A stretch of DNA of 56,215 nt from Lysinibacillus odysseyi 34hs-1 = NBRC 100172. Its GTDB lineage: Bacteria > Bacillota > Bacilli > Bacillales_A > Planococcaceae. Below the pieces are notes generated by a model. That model was not told where the DNA came from, did not search any database, and saw only the letters and a list, made by a program, of their open reading frames with translations. The position numbers were made by a program, and so were the translations under genes. This document shows positions 38,044 to 50,798 of the stretch, piece after piece. Numbering within the stretch: position 1 is the first letter of the stretch; each line of letters begins with the position of its first letter. The stretch covers positions 1 to 56,215 of the forward strand of contig NZ_BCVX01000018.1 in the NCBI RefSeq assembly GCF_001591965.1. Direction: 5' to 3'.

Positions 38044-38870
38044 TCTTTTCTCTCCTTTGAAAAATAATTGCCTTCACTTAATGCAATTGTTCGATCCTTC
38101 TCGTTTACTTCATGAAGCTTCACCAATGAATAATAGTCATAAACAAGCGTTTCATCCGCATGTTCTGCTTCAACAAGGACAGCCATCCCCGCTAGCTCAC
38201 ACTCGAACTCTTCAAGCAGGTTTTTCATACCGTTCATTGTGCCTCCTACTTTCATAAAATCATCTGTAATAAGGACACGTTGCCCGCTCTTCATGCTGCG
38301 CTTTGATAATACCATCGTCTGAATACGACGAGAAGAACCTGATACATAATTAATACTTACTGTAGAACCCTCCGTCACTTTACTGTCACGGCGTACAACA
38401 ACGACCGGTACATTTAAATGTCGGGCGATTGCATGGGCAATTGAAATCCCTTTTGTTGCCACTGTCATGATAACATCAATTTGCTTGTCCGCAAATGCAC
38501 TCGCAAATACTTTCCCCACCCGGTTCATCAGTTCCGGATTTCCTAATAGATCTGTCATAAATAAGTAGCCGCCCGGTAATAACCGATCTGACTGTCTAAG
38601 TTCTACAATTAGTTCATTAATAATATCCTTTACGTCCTGTTCAGACGTTTTAGGGATATATTTCACTCCGCCTGCTGCTCCAGGCACGGTCATCAGCAAC
38701 CCGATTCCTTTTTCTTCAAATGTTTCTTTTACAATCGATAAATCTTCACTAATAGAAGATTTAGCTGATTGATATAGAGTAGAAAAATAAGTTAGCGGGA
38801 TCAGCTGATGTGGATGCTCAAGTAGATAGTAAGTCATATCCACAAGACGTTCACTGCGCTTCCATTTCAT
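38040..38870 (-). CDS. purR: Pur operon repressor PurR
   Basis: Represses purine genes; PRPP relieves repression. An N-terminal winged helix (about residues 1-72, [17 protein letters not shown], starting motif of the family) precedes a phosphoribosyltransferase-like domain. Its PRPP motif is [14 protein letters not shown] near residue 200. The ATG at 38870 follows GGGAGAGG; the ATG at 38885 contains that ribosome binding site. A PurBox-like site lies 35-47 nt upstream, suggesting autoregulation as in B. subtilis. Confidence 0.96.
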   Translation of the reverse strand: MKWKRSERLVDMTYYLLEHPHQLIPLTYFSTLYQSAKSSISEDLSIVKETFEEKGIGLLMTVPGAAGGVKYIPKTSEQDVKDIINELIVELRQSDRLLPGGYLFMTDLLGNPELMNRVGKVFASAFADKQIDVIMTVATKGISIAHAIARHLNVPVVVVRRDSKVTEGSTVSINYVSGSSRRIQTMVLSKRSMKSGQRVLITDDFMKVGGTMNGMKNLLEEFECELAGMAVLVEAEHADETLVYDYYSLVKLHEVNEKDRTIALSEGNYFSKERKE

Positions 38871-38904
38871 TTGATCCTCTCCCATATCATAATTAAATCA
38901 CTAT

Positions 38905-38917
38905 AAACACGAACTTT
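38905..38917 (-). promoter_or_regulatory. PurBox-like site upstream of purR
   Basis: AAAGTTCGTGTTT compared with the PurBox half AWWGTTCGGWWWT: 11 of 13 positions agree. Only one half-site was found. Confidence 0.4.
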
Positions 38918-38947
38918 TAATAGGTAAATTACCACAAATATACGCTT

Positions 38948-39814
38948 TTAAGCAAGTGGATTCCGCTCTCCCAGCATCCGTACTATATATACCTCTTCAC
39001 AGAACCCCCGCAGGCCATTATAAATACGGGTAGCTCGTGTTTCTGAATCAACCAGCCCAAATACAGTTGGGCCGCTGCCGCTCATTAGCACGGCATCCGC
39101 CCCAAAGCGCTGCATTTGCTCTTTAATCGTTACTACTTCCGGGTGCAGATTGAACGTTACAGTTTCGAGTACATTCCCAAGTGATTGGCAGACAAGTTCA
39201 TAATTCTGTTTCTCAATTGCCTCCATCATTCGCTTAGTATCTGGGTGTTTGATCCCATCGAGCTTCAGCCCCCCATATACATCTGCTGTAGAAACACCGA
39301 TTTTTGGTTTTGCCAGTACGACCCAGCAGGCGGGAGGGGCGGGCAATTCCCTAATTTTCTCTCCGCGTCCTGTAGCCAGTGCCGTTCCACCATACACACA
39401 GAAAGAAACATCCGATCCTATTTTTGAGCCATGCTCAGCAAGTTCATCCATTGTTAACTGTAAATTCCACATCTCATTTAGCCCGCGCAAAGTAGCAGCT
39501 GCATCGCTGCTGCCGCCGGCTAGTCCTGCTGCAATAGGAATTTCCTTATCAATCTTAATTGATACACCTTCAGAAATCCCATATGTATCCTTCAACAGCT
39601 TCGCTGCCTGATAGGCAAAATTCCGTTCATCATCAGGGACAAAGCGGTCAGCAGAGATAATTTTAATAAGGCCATCTTTCCGAGGCTCTAAACCAATTCG
39701 ATCAGCTAAATCCACGGTCGTCATGATCATTTCCACCTCGTGGTAATGGTCAGGTCTTTTATATAAAACATCTAATGTTAAATTAATTTTAGCGGGTGCC
39801 TTTACATACAACAT
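38948..39814 (-). CDS. ispE: 4-diphosphocytidyl-2-C-methyl-D-erythritol kinase
   Basis: GHMP kinase of the non-mevalonate isoprenoid pathway. It starts [16 protein letters not shown] after AGGAGG. The ATP loop [15 protein letters not shown] lies near residue 92-106, and the C-terminal glycine motif is [11 protein letters not shown]. The length of 288 aa is typical. It lies between sspF and purR, as in B. subtilis. Confidence 0.97.
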   Translation of the reverse strand: MLYVKAPAKINLTLDVLYKRPDHYHEVEMIMTTVDLADRIGLEPRKDGLIKIISADRFVPDDERNFAYQAAKLLKDTYGISEGVSIKIDKEIPIAAGLAGGSSDAAATLRGLNEMWNLQLTMDELAEHGSKIGSDVSFCVYGGTALATGRGEKIRELPAPPACWVVLAKPKIGVSTADVYGGLKLDGIKHPDTKRMMEAIEKQNYELVCQSLGNVLETVTFNLHPEVVTIKEQMQRFGADAVLMSGSGPTVFGLVDSETRATRIYNGLRGFCEEVYIVRMLGERNPLA

Positions 39815-39931
39815 GCCAAAATCCTCCTTACATCTCGCACATTGCGAATATCATTGTCCTTTATTTTACCATACTGCAGAACAAGGCACTTATGGAAAGT
39901 ATAGAAACTTTTTAGACTGTCCAATTACGGA

Positions 39932-39963
39932 AAAGAAGCTGTCTCGTTATCGAGACAGCTTCC
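39932..39963 (-). terminator. sspF terminator
   Basis: Perfect stem GAAGCTGTCTCG / CGAGACAGCTTC with a 4-nt loop, followed by TTTTCC. Confidence 0.9.
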
Positions 39964-39996
39964 ATCAGCCTTATTTCTCTTTTTGGTTCAACCTAG

Positions 39997-40185
39997 CTAA
40001 ATGTTCTTGTTGCGTTTTTCCGCTGCAAGACCTTCTTCGGCCATTTCAATGGCACGCTTGACCATATTTCCAGCATCACGAGCTTTAATCCCGCCCCAGC
40101 CTTCTTTTTGTACGACATCATAAAATCCGAGTTCCTTGGCAATCTCTTCTTTTAGACGTGGTGACATGATCTTTTCTTTAGCCAT
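39997..40185 (-). CDS. sspF: Small acid-soluble spore protein, alpha/beta-type SspF
   Basis: A forespore DNA-coating protein of 62 aa. It shows the alpha/beta SASP pattern [33 protein letters not shown], and SspF-like features (it starts [14 protein letters not shown]). The ribosome binding site is AAAAGGAGG. It is preceded by a sigma-G promoter and followed by a terminator, so it is a single-gene unit between ispE and veg, as in B. subtilis. Confidence 0.95.
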   Translation of the reverse strand: MAKEKIMSPRLKEEIAKELGFYDVVQKEGWGGIKARDAGNMVKRAIEMAEEGLAAEKRNKNI

Positions 40186-40222
40186 GCTTTCTTCCTCCTT
40201 TTGAATATAAGGCTGACAAATG

Positions 40223-40252
40223 TATTATGTGTGAATATGCTTTGTCTATACA
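40223..40252 (-). promoter_or_regulatory. Sigma-G promoter of sspF
   Basis: TGTATA (40252-40247), a 17-nt spacer and CATAATA (40229-40223), against TGMATR / CATAMTA. Confidence 0.7.
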
Positions 40253-40266
40253 CCTTTAAAAAAAGG

Positions 40267-40289
40267 AAAAACACCCATTTATATGGGTG
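40267..40289 (-). terminator. veg terminator
   Basis: Stem CACCCAT / ATGGGTG followed by TTTTT on the minus strand. Confidence 0.85.
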
Positions 40290-40321
40290 CTCCATTAAAC
40301 ATATAAGATAAAAACTAAACC

Positions 40322-40579
40322 CTATTTAGCGACAGCAACCGTGTCATCTAAAAAAGTAATCTCTACTGCTTCTGTTAAGATATCTGTGTAGCTGTAAGAC
40401 ACACGTTTGCACGCATTATCTTCCTGATCAAGCTCTACAACGAACACTGCACGATAAGTTTCGCTCAGTACGCCTTCACACTCAACCGTTTTCTTGCGAC
40501 CCCCGTTTGCTCGTAATTGCAAACGTTTACCCAAATGACACTCTAACGACTTTTTAATGTCAGCTAACGTTTTTGGCAT
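40322..40579 (-). CDS. veg: Veg protein
   Basis: An 85-aa protein beginning [19 protein letters not shown]. In B. subtilis Veg stimulates biofilm matrix genes by antagonising SinR. Features are a Lys/Arg-rich N-terminal half ([15 protein letters not shown]) and a beta-rich second half ([19 protein letters not shown]). The ATG at 40579 follows GTGAGGTG; the longer frame crosses the promoter. It has a strong sigma-A promoter. yabG, next to veg in B. subtilis, is missing here. Confidence 0.93.
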   Translation of the reverse strand: MPKTLADIKKSLECHLGKRLQLRANGGRKKTVECEGVLSETYRAVFVVELDQEDNACKRVSYSYTDILTEAVEITFLDDTVAVAK

Positions 40580-40604
40580 TTTCGCATACACCTCACTAAA
40601 TAAA

Positions 40605-40633
40605 AGTATATCACAAATAGTCAGTTGAGTCAA
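40605..40633 (-). promoter_or_regulatory. veg promoter
   Basis: TTGACT (40633-40628), a 17-nt spacer and TATACT (40610-40605), resembling the famously strong B. subtilis veg promoter. Confidence 0.85.
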
Positions 40634-40718
40634 TAAAATATAATATTTTATCACCATGGAATAATTTCCGTCAACTTTTTTCTTAAAAAAAACATTATTT
40701 TTTTTTAGGAAGTTCGAT

Positions 40719-42165
<1,447 letters not shown>

Positions 42166-42343
42166 AGTATGTCCTCTTTTCCGTAAAGCTTCTTTTCGTA
42201 TTTTAACACATCCAGCAGAATGCCACCCATCAGAAAGTGATCGCTGAATACAGATAGCCTCCCGCAGCAGTACATCCATCTTCTATAACGGAAAAATTAT
42301 CGTTTCAGGAATGCTTCCACTCTTGATTTTTCACATAAAAATA

Positions 42344-42373
42344 GCCTTCCCGCCAGTCAAAAACGGGAAAGCC
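42344..42373 (-). terminator. yabE terminator
   Basis: CTTTCCCG pairs with CGGGAAG, with extra GC pairing outside, and is followed by TATTTTTA. Confidence 0.75.
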
Positions 42374-42395
42374 GATCATTTTGGAATTCTATTAA

Positions 42396-43601
42396 CTAGT
42401 TTAATACTTTTATGCGCACCTTTTTACGCCCCCAGCTTGCCGCTTTGGACTTGGAAGATACAAATACATCAATTTTATGACCTTTAATAGCGCCGCCTGT
42501 ATCAGCAGCGATAGCATAGCCGTAGCCCTCTACCCATACTTTTGAACCTAATGGGATAATGCTTGGATCCACAGCAATAACTTTACTAGAAGGGTTTGCT
42601 TTTAAATTCACCCCTGTAGCTGTGACACCTGAACAGCCTGAGCAGCTTGCTGTATAGGCTGTTGCCGTCACATAAAATTCCTTGCCTTGTGAAGGGGCAG
42701 ATGAATTACTACGTGAAACACTGGCTGTGATCACTTTTGTTCCTACTGCTACAACCTGCTTTGTCGGCGCCTTCATGACATTTTCCTTTTGCAATGTCTT
42801 AGACACTACCTTACCATTCTCTTTCACAACTTCAAACGTACGTTCAACAGTACCCTTTTTACCCGTTGTGACTACTTTCTCTTTTCCCTTCAACAAAGAA
42901 GAATCCGTTTTCTTTTCAACTGCGAAATCGATTGATTCTTCCACTACATCGGTAACCTTTTCTACGCGAACAACTGCGATGCGATCGCCTGGAGTGATAA
43001 CCTCCTCCATCTTTTTCCCGACACGATCATATTCGCCTAATGTAATCCCTTGTTGTTTCAAAAAGTTAGCGACCGTAGTCGAAGTGGACCATACTTGTCT
43101 CTCTTCTAAACCATCGACAAGCGTTAACTGAAACGCTTTTTGAATATCGATTTTGTGATCTGCTCCTACTTCTGTATCTAAGCTAAGTGAAATATCATCA
43201 TGCTCTGCTACTTCAATATTTGCCTCTTCCAAAATGTTCTTCACTCGTTTTTCAGTTGTCCAAATAATTGACTGATTTCCATCAACTGAAATAGTAACTT
43301 CTTTAGCCTGTTCCCAATCAATTGTCATTCCGCTGACAACTTTGGTATCCAGTGAGGGTGATAATTTATCATATTCTGAAACAGTGATGTTTTGGTCTGC
43401 CAATACATCTTTAACTGTTTTTTCGTGTGTTGCCACTTCCAGCTGTTCACCGTTTGCATTGATGACAACCGAATCCTTCGTTCCCTGGTATAAAACAAAT
43501 ACAATAATTGCTACAAACAGGACAAGAGAGAAAATTCTTACCGCTGTTTGCTTACTCCTCAATGAACCAAAGAACAGATTTTTCATGGTGTCATTTGACA
43601 T
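42396..43601 (-). CDS. yabE: Cell-wall-active G5/3D-domain protein (YabE, RpfB/Sps-like)
   Basis: A secreted or membrane-anchored wall enzyme. One N-terminal span lies at about residues 21-40. Three DUF348 repeats (about 44-95, 100-150, 158-205, each with a VxDVLxxxxI-like core such as TVKDVLADQNI) and a G5 domain (about 208-290) follow. A 3D domain (about 318-401) with ADTGGAIKGHKIDVF carries the catalytic Asp residues of stationary-phase survival/lytic transglycosylase-like proteins. A consensus sigma-A promoter lies upstream. It corresponds to B. subtilis yabE. Confidence 0.94.
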   Translation of the reverse strand: MSNDTMKNLFFGSLRSKQTAVRIFSLVLFVAIIVFVLYQGTKDSVVINANGEQLEVATHEKTVKDVLADQNITVSEYDKLSPSLDTKVVSGMTIDWEQAKEVTISVDGNQSIIWTTEKRVKNILEEANIEVAEHDDISLSLDTEVGADHKIDIQKAFQLTLVDGLEERQVWSTSTTVANFLKQQGITLGEYDRVGKKMEEVITPGDRIAVVRVEKVTDVVEESIDFAVEKKTDSSLLKGKEKVVTTGKKGTVERTFEVVKENGKVVSKTLQKENVMKAPTKQVVAVGTKVITASVSRSNSSAPSQGKEFYVTATAYTASCSGCSGVTATGVNLKANPSSKVIAVDPSIIPLGSKVWVEGYGYAIAADTGGAIKGHKIDVFVSSKSKAASWGRKKVRIKVLN

Positions 43602-43630
43602 GAAAAAACGCCTCCTTTAATACTCGTTGG

Positions 43631-43659
43631 ATTATACGGACTCCGTTTTAAGCTGTCAA
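43631..43659 (-). promoter_or_regulatory. yabE promoter, perfect consensus
   Basis: TTGACA (43659-43654), a 17-nt spacer and TATAAT (43636-43631). The -35 lies in an 8-bp inverted repeat: AAGCTGTC at 43650-43657 and GACAGCTT at 43687-43694. Confidence 0.88.
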
Positions 43660-43735
43660 CATAAATGCATATTCCAGTCACCTAGCGACAGCTTGCAAGC
43701 CTTTCCAACAGCAGTATTGGAGGCGTGTTCACAAT

Positions 43736-44512
43736 TTAGTCACTAATTTTGAAAAAACGTTTTGCATTTTTTGTTGTCATTGTTGCTACTTCTTCTACAG
43801 ATATCTCTTTTAAGCGTGCAATTTCCTCGGCAACAAGAGGCACTAATGAGGGCTCATTTCGCTTGCCCCGATGTGGATGAGGTGCTAGATAGGGTGCATC
43901 CGTCTCAATTAAAAGATACTCGAGTGGAATTTCCTTCGCCACCTCTTTAGGCTGTCTTGCATTTTTAAACGTAACCGGTCCTCCGAGACTAATCATAAAG
44001 TTCATTCCGATACATTCACGGGCAGTTTCTACGCTTCCGCCATAACAATGCATAATACCGCCGACAGATGCTGCATTTTCTTCTCGTAAAATACGCACTA
44101 CATCGCCTGTTGCATCACGGTTATGGATAATGATCGGTAAATTAACTTTCTGTGCAAGCTGTATTTGCTTGCGGAACCAATATTGCTGTATATCCTTTGG
44201 TGATTTATCCCAGTAATAGTCAAGTCCTGTCTCCCCTATACCTACTACTTTAGGGTGTGCTGCCAATTTTTCAATCCATTCAAGTTCTTCATCCGTACAA
44301 TCAATTGCATCTACCGGATGCCATCCAATGACAGCATAGAGAAAATCATACTCTTCAATCAGCTTCATTGCCCGTTCAATGGTCTTACGATCAAAGCCGA
44401 CTACTACCATTTTCTCTACTTTCGCTTCAAGTGCACGATTAATAACTTCTTTTAGATCTTCATCATATTGGTCTGCGTTTAAATGTACATGTGTATCGAT
44501 ATATGATGCCAT
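43736..44512 (-). CDS. tatD: TatD-family metal-dependent deoxyribonuclease (YabD)
   Basis: TIM-barrel hydrolase. Metal ligands are DTHVHLN at the N-terminus, GETGLDYYW with Glu near residue 94, IIHNRDA, MHCYGGS and the final Asp in ETDAPYLAP. The length of 258 aa is typical. The ribosome binding site is GTAGGAG. It lies between metG and yabE, as in B. subtilis. Confidence 0.96.
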   Translation of the reverse strand: MASYIDTHVHLNADQYDEDLKEVINRALEAKVEKMVVVGFDRKTIERAMKLIEEYDFLYAVIGWHPVDAIDCTDEELEWIEKLAAHPKVVGIGETGLDYYWDKSPKDIQQYWFRKQIQLAQKVNLPIIIHNRDATGDVVRILREENAASVGGIMHCYGGSVETARECIGMNFMISLGGPVTFKNARQPKEVAKEIPLEYLLIETDAPYLAPHPHRGKRNEPSLVPLVAEEIARLKEISVEEVATMTTKNAKRFFKISD

Positions 44513-44580
44513 ATTATCTTCTCCTACTTCCGTATTGTAATGGATTAAATTATTTCTTATTTTTCATCTATATTTCATTT

Positions 44581-44609
44581 ATATTACTTCTATAGCTATT
44601 TTGTAACAA
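44581..44609 (-). promoter_or_regulatory. Candidate tatD promoter
   Basis: TTGTTA (44609-44604), a 17-nt spacer and TAATAT (44586-44581). Confidence 0.5.
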
Positions 44610-44851
44610 ACTCTCTATATGTCTCTATTTGACGAAGGATGTATGTACCCCCTTTTATTCAATTTAATGGTATTTTTCTTTATTCCAAAATAATATTTTG
44701 CTATACAGTCAAATGAAAGGAAGCCTGCTGAATCTTCCATGTTCAACAGGCTTCTTATAAATGCTCCAGCTATTGGCCTCTTTCCACTATTTGAAAGAGG
44801 GGAATGTCTTAACAACTCTAAATTTAGAAAGAGGCTCGCTGCTAATTACGT
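44610..44851. other. Intergenic stretch with two hairpins after metG
   Basis: No gene is visible. Hairpin AAGCCTGTTGAA / TTCAGCAGGCTT (44726-44756) ends in CCTTTCATTT on the minus strand and may be the metG terminator. A second hairpin, CCTCTTTCAAA / TTTGGAAAGAGG-like (44777-44800), lies closer to the gene. The two-hairpin layout recalls the dispersed element, but the spacer does not clearly align. Confidence 0.55.
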
Positions 44852-46881
<2,030 letters not shown>

Positions 46882-46905
46882 TGAAAGATTATTGAGATTG
46901 TATTT

Positions 46906-46912
46906 TGTCGAA
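46906..46912 (+). promoter_or_regulatory. Perfect Spo0A box between metG and abrB
   Basis: TGTCGAA within TTTTGTCGAAAA. It lies about 25 nt upstream of the metG -35 and about 150 nt upstream of the abrB promoter. Confidence 0.5.
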
Positions 46913-47057
46913 AAATAACCACAACATAAGTTTAGCCTTTATTTGAATATTTAGTCTAAAAAAGGTTAATGATAGTAAAAATCTTTACTTTTGTTGTTTT
47001 AATTGCAGATTTTGATTAAAAATTTCACATTAATATCCTAATTTCAGTACTAATTTA

Positions 47058-47086
47058 TTGACGTTTATGGTATTACTTGGTATGAT
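47058..47086 (+). promoter_or_regulatory. abrB promoter
   Basis: TTGACG (47058-47063), a 17-nt spacer and TATGAT (47081-47086). Confidence 0.8.
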
Positions 47087-47107
47087 TTATCATAGACAAG
47101 GAATTGA

Positions 47108-47124
47108 TGTCGAATTTTGACGAA
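47108..47124 (+). promoter_or_regulatory. Tandem Spo0A boxes downstream of the abrB promoter
   Basis: TGTCGAA (47108-47114) and TGACGAA (47118-47124) lie 10 bp apart, just after the expected transcription start. This is the same arrangement by which Spo0A~P represses abrB in B. subtilis. Confidence 0.8.
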
Positions 47125-47159
47125 TTATCATAACACCAAACTAGGAGGAAAATATTATC

Positions 47160-47438
47160 ATGAAATCTACAGGTATTGTTCGTAAAGTCGATGAGTTAGG
47201 TCGTGTAGTTATCCCGATCGAGCTTCGTCGTACATTAGGGATTGCTGAAAAAGATGCGTTAGAAATTTATGTTGATGATGATAAAATCATCCTAAAAAAA
47301 TACATGCCTAACATGACTTGCGCTGTAACAGGTGAGGTATCAGATGACAATTTCCGCCTTGTAGGGGGCAAATTAATTTTAAGCCCTGAAGGCGCAGAAA
47401 TGTTAATGAAAGAAATCCAAAATAACTTAAAAAAATAA
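47160..47438 (+). CDS. abrB: Transition-state regulator AbrB
   Basis: A global repressor of post-exponential genes during growth. An N-terminal swapped-hairpin DNA-binding domain (residues 1-52, MKSTGIVRKVDELGRVVIPIE) is followed by a C-terminal multimerisation region (CAVTGEVSDDNFRL to the end). At 92 aa it is the usual length. The ribosome binding site is TAGGAGG. The first hairpin of repeat copy B can serve as its terminator. It is the only conserved B. subtilis-like protein-coding gene on the plus strand here. Confidence 0.98.
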   Translation: MKSTGIVRKVDELGRVVIPIELRRTLGIAEKDALEIYVDDDKIILKKYMPNMTCAVTGEVSDDNFRLVGGKLILSPEGAEMLMKEIQNNLKK

Positions 47439-47450
47439 TTTAAGTATTTG

Positions 47451-47609
47451 AAAAGGAGGTGTCCAAGAAGTTTTTCTAGGACGCCTCCTTTTTGATGAGG
47501 ATAGTGTTATATGAATATGACCATCTCAGAAGCAGTATTCTATAGCTGTTATTTATTATGAAAAGAGGCTCTATTAAAGGTATTACCGCTTCTAATATAG
47601 CCTCCTCTT
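47451..47609. repeat. Dispersed two-hairpin element, copy B
   Basis: Hairpin 1 (47451-47492, AAAAGGAGGTGTCC/GGACGCCTCCTTTT) works as the abrB terminator. After about 69 nt comes hairpin 2 (47562-47608, AAGAGGCTCTATTA / TAATATAGCCTCCTCTT), facing the end of rsmI. It aligns along its whole length with 2201-2356 in the same orientation. Confidence 0.65.
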
Positions 47610-47685
47610 GCAGATAAAATAATTTGGTCTATTTTGTTTAGGAATTTATTTGGAATGTATTATACATTATATGAAGGGCACTTTC

Positions 47686-48561
47686 CTATTCTTTATGATG
47701 ATAGGCATTATATATATCTCTTTTAGGCACTCCCCGTAATTTAGCAACTTCTTTAATTGCTTCCTTAGAATTGACCTGAGTTTCTTCTATTATATAGTCC
47801 ACATGTTCAATAATTGTCATTGAGGCCCATAGCTGCTCTTCTTCCTCTAATTCACCTGAAGTATTTCCCTCAACAACTATTACAAACTCTCCTCTGATTT
47901 CATTTCCTTCCGACCATATAATGGCTTCTTCTATCGTGCCTCGCAGGAACTCTTCAAACTTCTTCGTTAATTCACGTGCCAAGACGATACGGCGGTTTCC
48001 AAGCACTAGCTGCATGTCTTTTAATGTATCCTTCAAACGGTGTGGTGCTTCATAAAAAAGCTGTGTCTCTTCCCGCTTCGCCAAACTTTCCAACTGAAGA
48101 CGGCGCTCCTTTTTATTGCGGTTTAAAAAACCGAAAAAGTAAAACGGCTGTGGATTTAACCCTGAAGCAATGAGGGCTGTCAAGGCTGCATTGGCGCCCG
48201 GTACCGGCACAACAGCAAACCCTTCAGCAAGCGCCTTTTCAACAATATCTGTCCCCGGATCTGAAATACAAGGCAGTCCGGCATCACTTACTAGTGCTAC
48301 CGATTTTCCATCCCGTAAAAGGGAAAGCAGCTTTTCCCCGCCGATTTCCTGATTATGATCATGATAGCTAGTCAGTGGGGTAGTAATATCAAAATAATTG
48401 CAAAGTTTACGTGTATTACGTGTATCCTCGGCTGCAATCATATCGACTTCTTTTAGAATACGCAATGCACGGACTGTCATATCTTCAAGATTGCCGATCG
48501 GTGTTGCGACAAGATATAAACAACTGCCTGTTTCATATTGGCTGCTTTTCTGTGATTTCAT
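47686..48561 (-). CDS. rsmI: 16S rRNA 2'-O-ribose C1402 methyltransferase
   Basis: A tetrapyrrole-methylase-fold enzyme that methylates the ribose of C1402 in the decoding centre. Typical motifs are LYLVATPIGNLEDMT, EDTRNTRKL, LVSDAGLPCISDPG and VPGANAALTAL. A short C-terminal helical part ends GVPKRDIYNAYH. The start overlaps the yazA end by 29 bp. B. subtilis yabC/yraL-type naming varies; function from family. Confidence 0.95.
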   Translation of the reverse strand: MKSQKSSQYETGSCLYLVATPIGNLEDMTVRALRILKEVDMIAAEDTRNTRKLCNYFDITTPLTSYHDHNQEIGGEKLLSLLRDGKSVALVSDAGLPCISDPGTDIVEKALAEGFAVVPVPGANAALTALIASGLNPQPFYFFGFLNRNKKERRLQLESLAKREETQLFYEAPHRLKDTLKDMQLVLGNRRIVLARELTKKFEEFLRGTIEEAIIWSEGNEIRGEFVIVVEGNTSGELEEEEQLWASMTIIEHVDYIIEETQVNSKEAIKEVAKLRGVPKRDIYNAYHHKE

Positions 48562-48814
48562 GTGCTTTGCTCCTTATATACTCCAATTTTCGCTTGCGTC
48601 CTAATTGTTTAAACGCATACTCCTTTTGCATTGCTTCTTGTTTCGTTTCAAATATTTCATAATGCACACATGTTACCGGAGTACGGGCCCTCGTATATTT
48701 TGCCCCTTTTCCTGCATTGTGCACGGCTATGCGCTTTTCAAGATTATTTGTATAACCAGCATACAATGTATTGTCCCGGCATTTTACTACATAAAAATAA
48801 TGCCTATTCTCCAT
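48533..48814 (-). CDS. yazA: GIY-YIG domain protein (YazA)
   Basis: A single GIY-YIG nuclease-like domain. [27 protein letters not shown] contains the YVV...AGYT motif (about residues 7-22) and the Arg of the first helix; the Glu is in EYAFKQL. The ATG at 48814 (MENRHYFYV) overlaps the yabB end by 11 bp, so translation is probably coupled. The cellular substrate of this UPF0213-type family is unknown. Confidence 0.9.
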   Translation of the reverse strand: MENRHYFYVVKCRDNTLYAGYTNNLEKRIAVHNAGKGAKYTRARTPVTCVHYEIFETKQEAMQKEYAFKQLGRKRKLEYIRSKAHEITEKQPI

Positions 48815-49544
48815 ACAGAATCGCTCGTATCTCTTCTGTATATTCATTATTGTCCTCATACACATAAAGTGGAGGTAAAATTTTTAAATCCGGTTTACCA
48901 TCCTTGATGCCTTCAATCAGCAGTGTATTGGCCTCTTTTCCACGCTTTGGATAAATAAGCTGCATCCTTTTGGGCTCTAATCGGTTTGCACGCATAGCTG
49001 TCACAATGTCCAATAGCCTGCTGGGTCTATGAACAAATGCTGCCTTGCCCCCTTGTTTCAATAAACGGCCGGCAGAATGTACGGCCTCTTCCAATGTTAG
49101 ATGAAGCTCGTGTCTTGCAATCGCATGGTACTCACTTATATTTTTATCGCTCAATTCATGCGCAAGAAAATAAGGAGGGTTGCATGTTACAGCATCATAT
49201 TTTTCTACCCCAAGAGTATTCGGTACTTCTTTTACATCGCCAAGCACCATGTTAATTTGATGTTCCAGCTGGTTATAGCCTATGCTTCTGCATGCCATAT
49301 CATATAAACGTGGCTGCAGCTCCACCCCAATAATCTCTGCTTTCGTACGGGCACTCAAAAACAGCGGAATTGCCCCATTGCCTGAACACAGGTCTACTAC
49401 TGCTCCACGTTTTGGTACGCTAACAAAACGGGATAATAAGACTGCATCCAATGAAAATGAAAAAACAGATGGGCTTTGAATAATCCGTAAATCTTCAGCT
49501 AATAAATAATCCAGGCGCTCATCTTCCTTTAACCATTCATTCAT
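48804..49544 (-). CDS. yabB: tRNA adenine-N6 methyltransferase-like protein (YabB/TrmN6)
   Basis: A SAM-dependent methyltransferase. Motif I is [15 protein letters not shown] near residue 50, and the catalytic NPPY is near residue 122, as in enzymes methylating adenine N6. E. coli TrmN6 modifies tRNA-Val A37; the same role is inferred. The ribosome binding site is GGAGG before ATG 49544. It is coupled to yazA and rsmI downstream, giving an RNA-modification cluster. Confidence 0.93.
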   Translation of the reverse strand: MNEWLKEDERLDYLLAEDLRIIQSPSVFSFSLDAVLLSRFVSVPKRGAVVDLCSGNGAIPLFLSARTKAEIIGVELQPRLYDMACRSIGYNQLEHQINMVLGDVKEVPNTLGVEKYDAVTCNPPYFLAHELSDKNISEYHAIARHELHLTLEEAVHSAGRLLKQGGKAAFVHRPSRLLDIVTAMRANRLEPKRMQLIYPKRGKEANTLLIEGIKDGKPDLKILPPLYVYEDNNEYTEEIRAILYGE

Positions 49545-49564
49545 TCATCATCATTCCTCCAAAA

Positions 49565-49597
49565 GAAAAGACTGACCTCCCCTTTAAGGAAGCAGCC
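49565..49597 (-). terminator. yabA terminator (weak)
   Basis: An imperfect GC-rich hairpin, GAGGCTGCTTCC / GGGGAGGTCAGTC, followed by TTTTCTTTT. Confidence 0.5.
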
Positions 49598-49603
49598 TCT
49601 TCA

Positions 49604-49957
49604 TCAACTATTTTCTTTATTTAAAAATGATAAACAGAACAAGCAATCCTCACCCTTACGTGAGCTTCCAAAATGAACATGACAAACATGGAACCCTTCA
49701 TGATAAAGGCGGGCCAAGTTATCGTATCCTTCCCCAATATCTAAAGAATTGCCCTTCTTCTTTTGCTTAACAGTGGGCTGCTCCTTAGATAAAAGCTCTT
49801 CTAGACGCTTTCTTAGATGAAGGTTTTCCGTTTGAAGTGTCTGATGTTCCTCCATCATATGCGCAACAAACCGCTTCAGGTCAACAAACTGTTGCTGCAT
49901 TGATTCGAGCTGCTGTTCGAACTCCATAACAGTATCTAAAAAATTACGGTCCTTCAC
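49604..49957 (-). CDS. yabA: Replication initiation control protein YabA
   Basis: Binds DnaA and DnaN to restrain re-initiation. An N-terminal coiled coil (about residues 8-62) is joined by a Lys-rich linker to a zinc-binding C-terminus with HVCHVHFG and CLFC (about 90-110). It starts with GTG after GAGGTGG. Next to ricT and holB, as in B. subtilis. Confidence 0.95.
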   Translation of the reverse strand: MKDRNFLDTVMEFEQQLESMQQQFVDLKRFVAHMMEEHQTLQTENLHLRKRLEELLSKEQPTVKQKKKGNSLDIGEGYDNLARLYHEGFHVCHVHFGSSRKGEDCLFCLSFLNKENS

Positions 49958-49982
49958 TCAAGCCACCTCATTAAGTTTCTAT

Positions 49983-50798
49983 CTATATAAGATTTTTTTC
50001 ATATTTCAATAATTCTTCGAGAGAATATTCGGCAGTACGCTCCTGCTCCTGCAAGTAAACCTGAATTAAACGTTCGAGAATGTTAAGGCCAATTACTTTT
50101 CCCTGACCATCCGGTGTCATTGTTATGTCACCAATGTCGGGCATGCCTTCTTTAGCAAGCTCGTAATCATCATTCTCATATTTCAAGCAGCACATTAAAC
50201 GGCCGCAAAGGCCTGAAATTTTGGTTGGGTTAAGCGATAGATTTTGATCCTTCGCCATTTTGATCGATACTGGATCAAAATCCCCCAAAAATGTGGAACA
50301 ACAAAGCATACGACCGCATGGACCAATCCCGCCTAAAAGTTTTGCTTCATCTCGTACACCGATTTGCCGTAATTCGATACGGGTACGGAAAATAGAGGCT
50401 AAATCTTTTACAAGCTCCCGGAAATCAACACGGCCTTCTGCTGTAAAATAAAAAATAATTTTGTTACGGTCAAACGTATACTCTACATCGACAAGCTTCA
50501 TTTCTAAAGTATGTTCAATAATTTTTGTACTCGCTAATTCAAACGCGCGTTTGGATTCCGCCAAGTTTTCTTCTACCTGAATTCGGTCTCTTTCATCGGC
50601 TGGCCGTACTACCTGTTTAAGCGGCAGCACTACATCATTTTCATCCACTTGACGGATGGGAACGACAACTTTCCCGTATTCTATACCACGCGCCGTTTCG
50701 ACGATTACATACTCCCCAACTTCCAGTATGTAAGCAGCCGGATCAAAATAATATATTTTACCCGCTTTTTTAAAGCGGACTCCTACTACATTATACAA
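49983..50798 (-). CDS. ricT: RicT (YaaT), PSP1-domain subunit of the RicAFT complex
   Basis: In B. subtilis RicT works with RicA and RicF to promote RNase Y-mediated mRNA processing, biofilm formation, competence and sporulation. The PSP1 core shows GVRDEAKLLGGIG. The cysteine clusters CGRMLCC (about residues 161-167) and CGRLMCC (about 198-204) are seen as iron-sulfur ligands in the family. It starts with TTG within TTGTATAA, overlapping the holB stop by 8 bp, after AGGAGG. Confidence 0.95.
   Translation of the reverse strand: MYNVVGVRFKKAGKIYYFDPAAYILEVGEYVIVETARGIEYGKVVVPIRQVDENDVVLPLKQVVRPADERDRIQVEENLAESKRAFELASTKIIEHTLEMKLVDVEYTFDRNKIIFYFTAEGRVDFRELVKDLASIFRTRIELRQIGVRDEAKLLGGIGPCGRMLCCSTFLGDFDPVSIKMAKDQNLSLNPTKISGLCGRLMCCLKYENDDYELAKEGMPDIGDITMTPDGQGKVIGLNILERLIQVYLQEQERTAEYSLEELLKYEKNLI

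Noticed and set aside
44720-44800. A third copy of the dispersed two-hairpin repeat
   Set aside because: It has two hairpins, but neither stem sequences nor spacer align convincingly with the two accepted copies.
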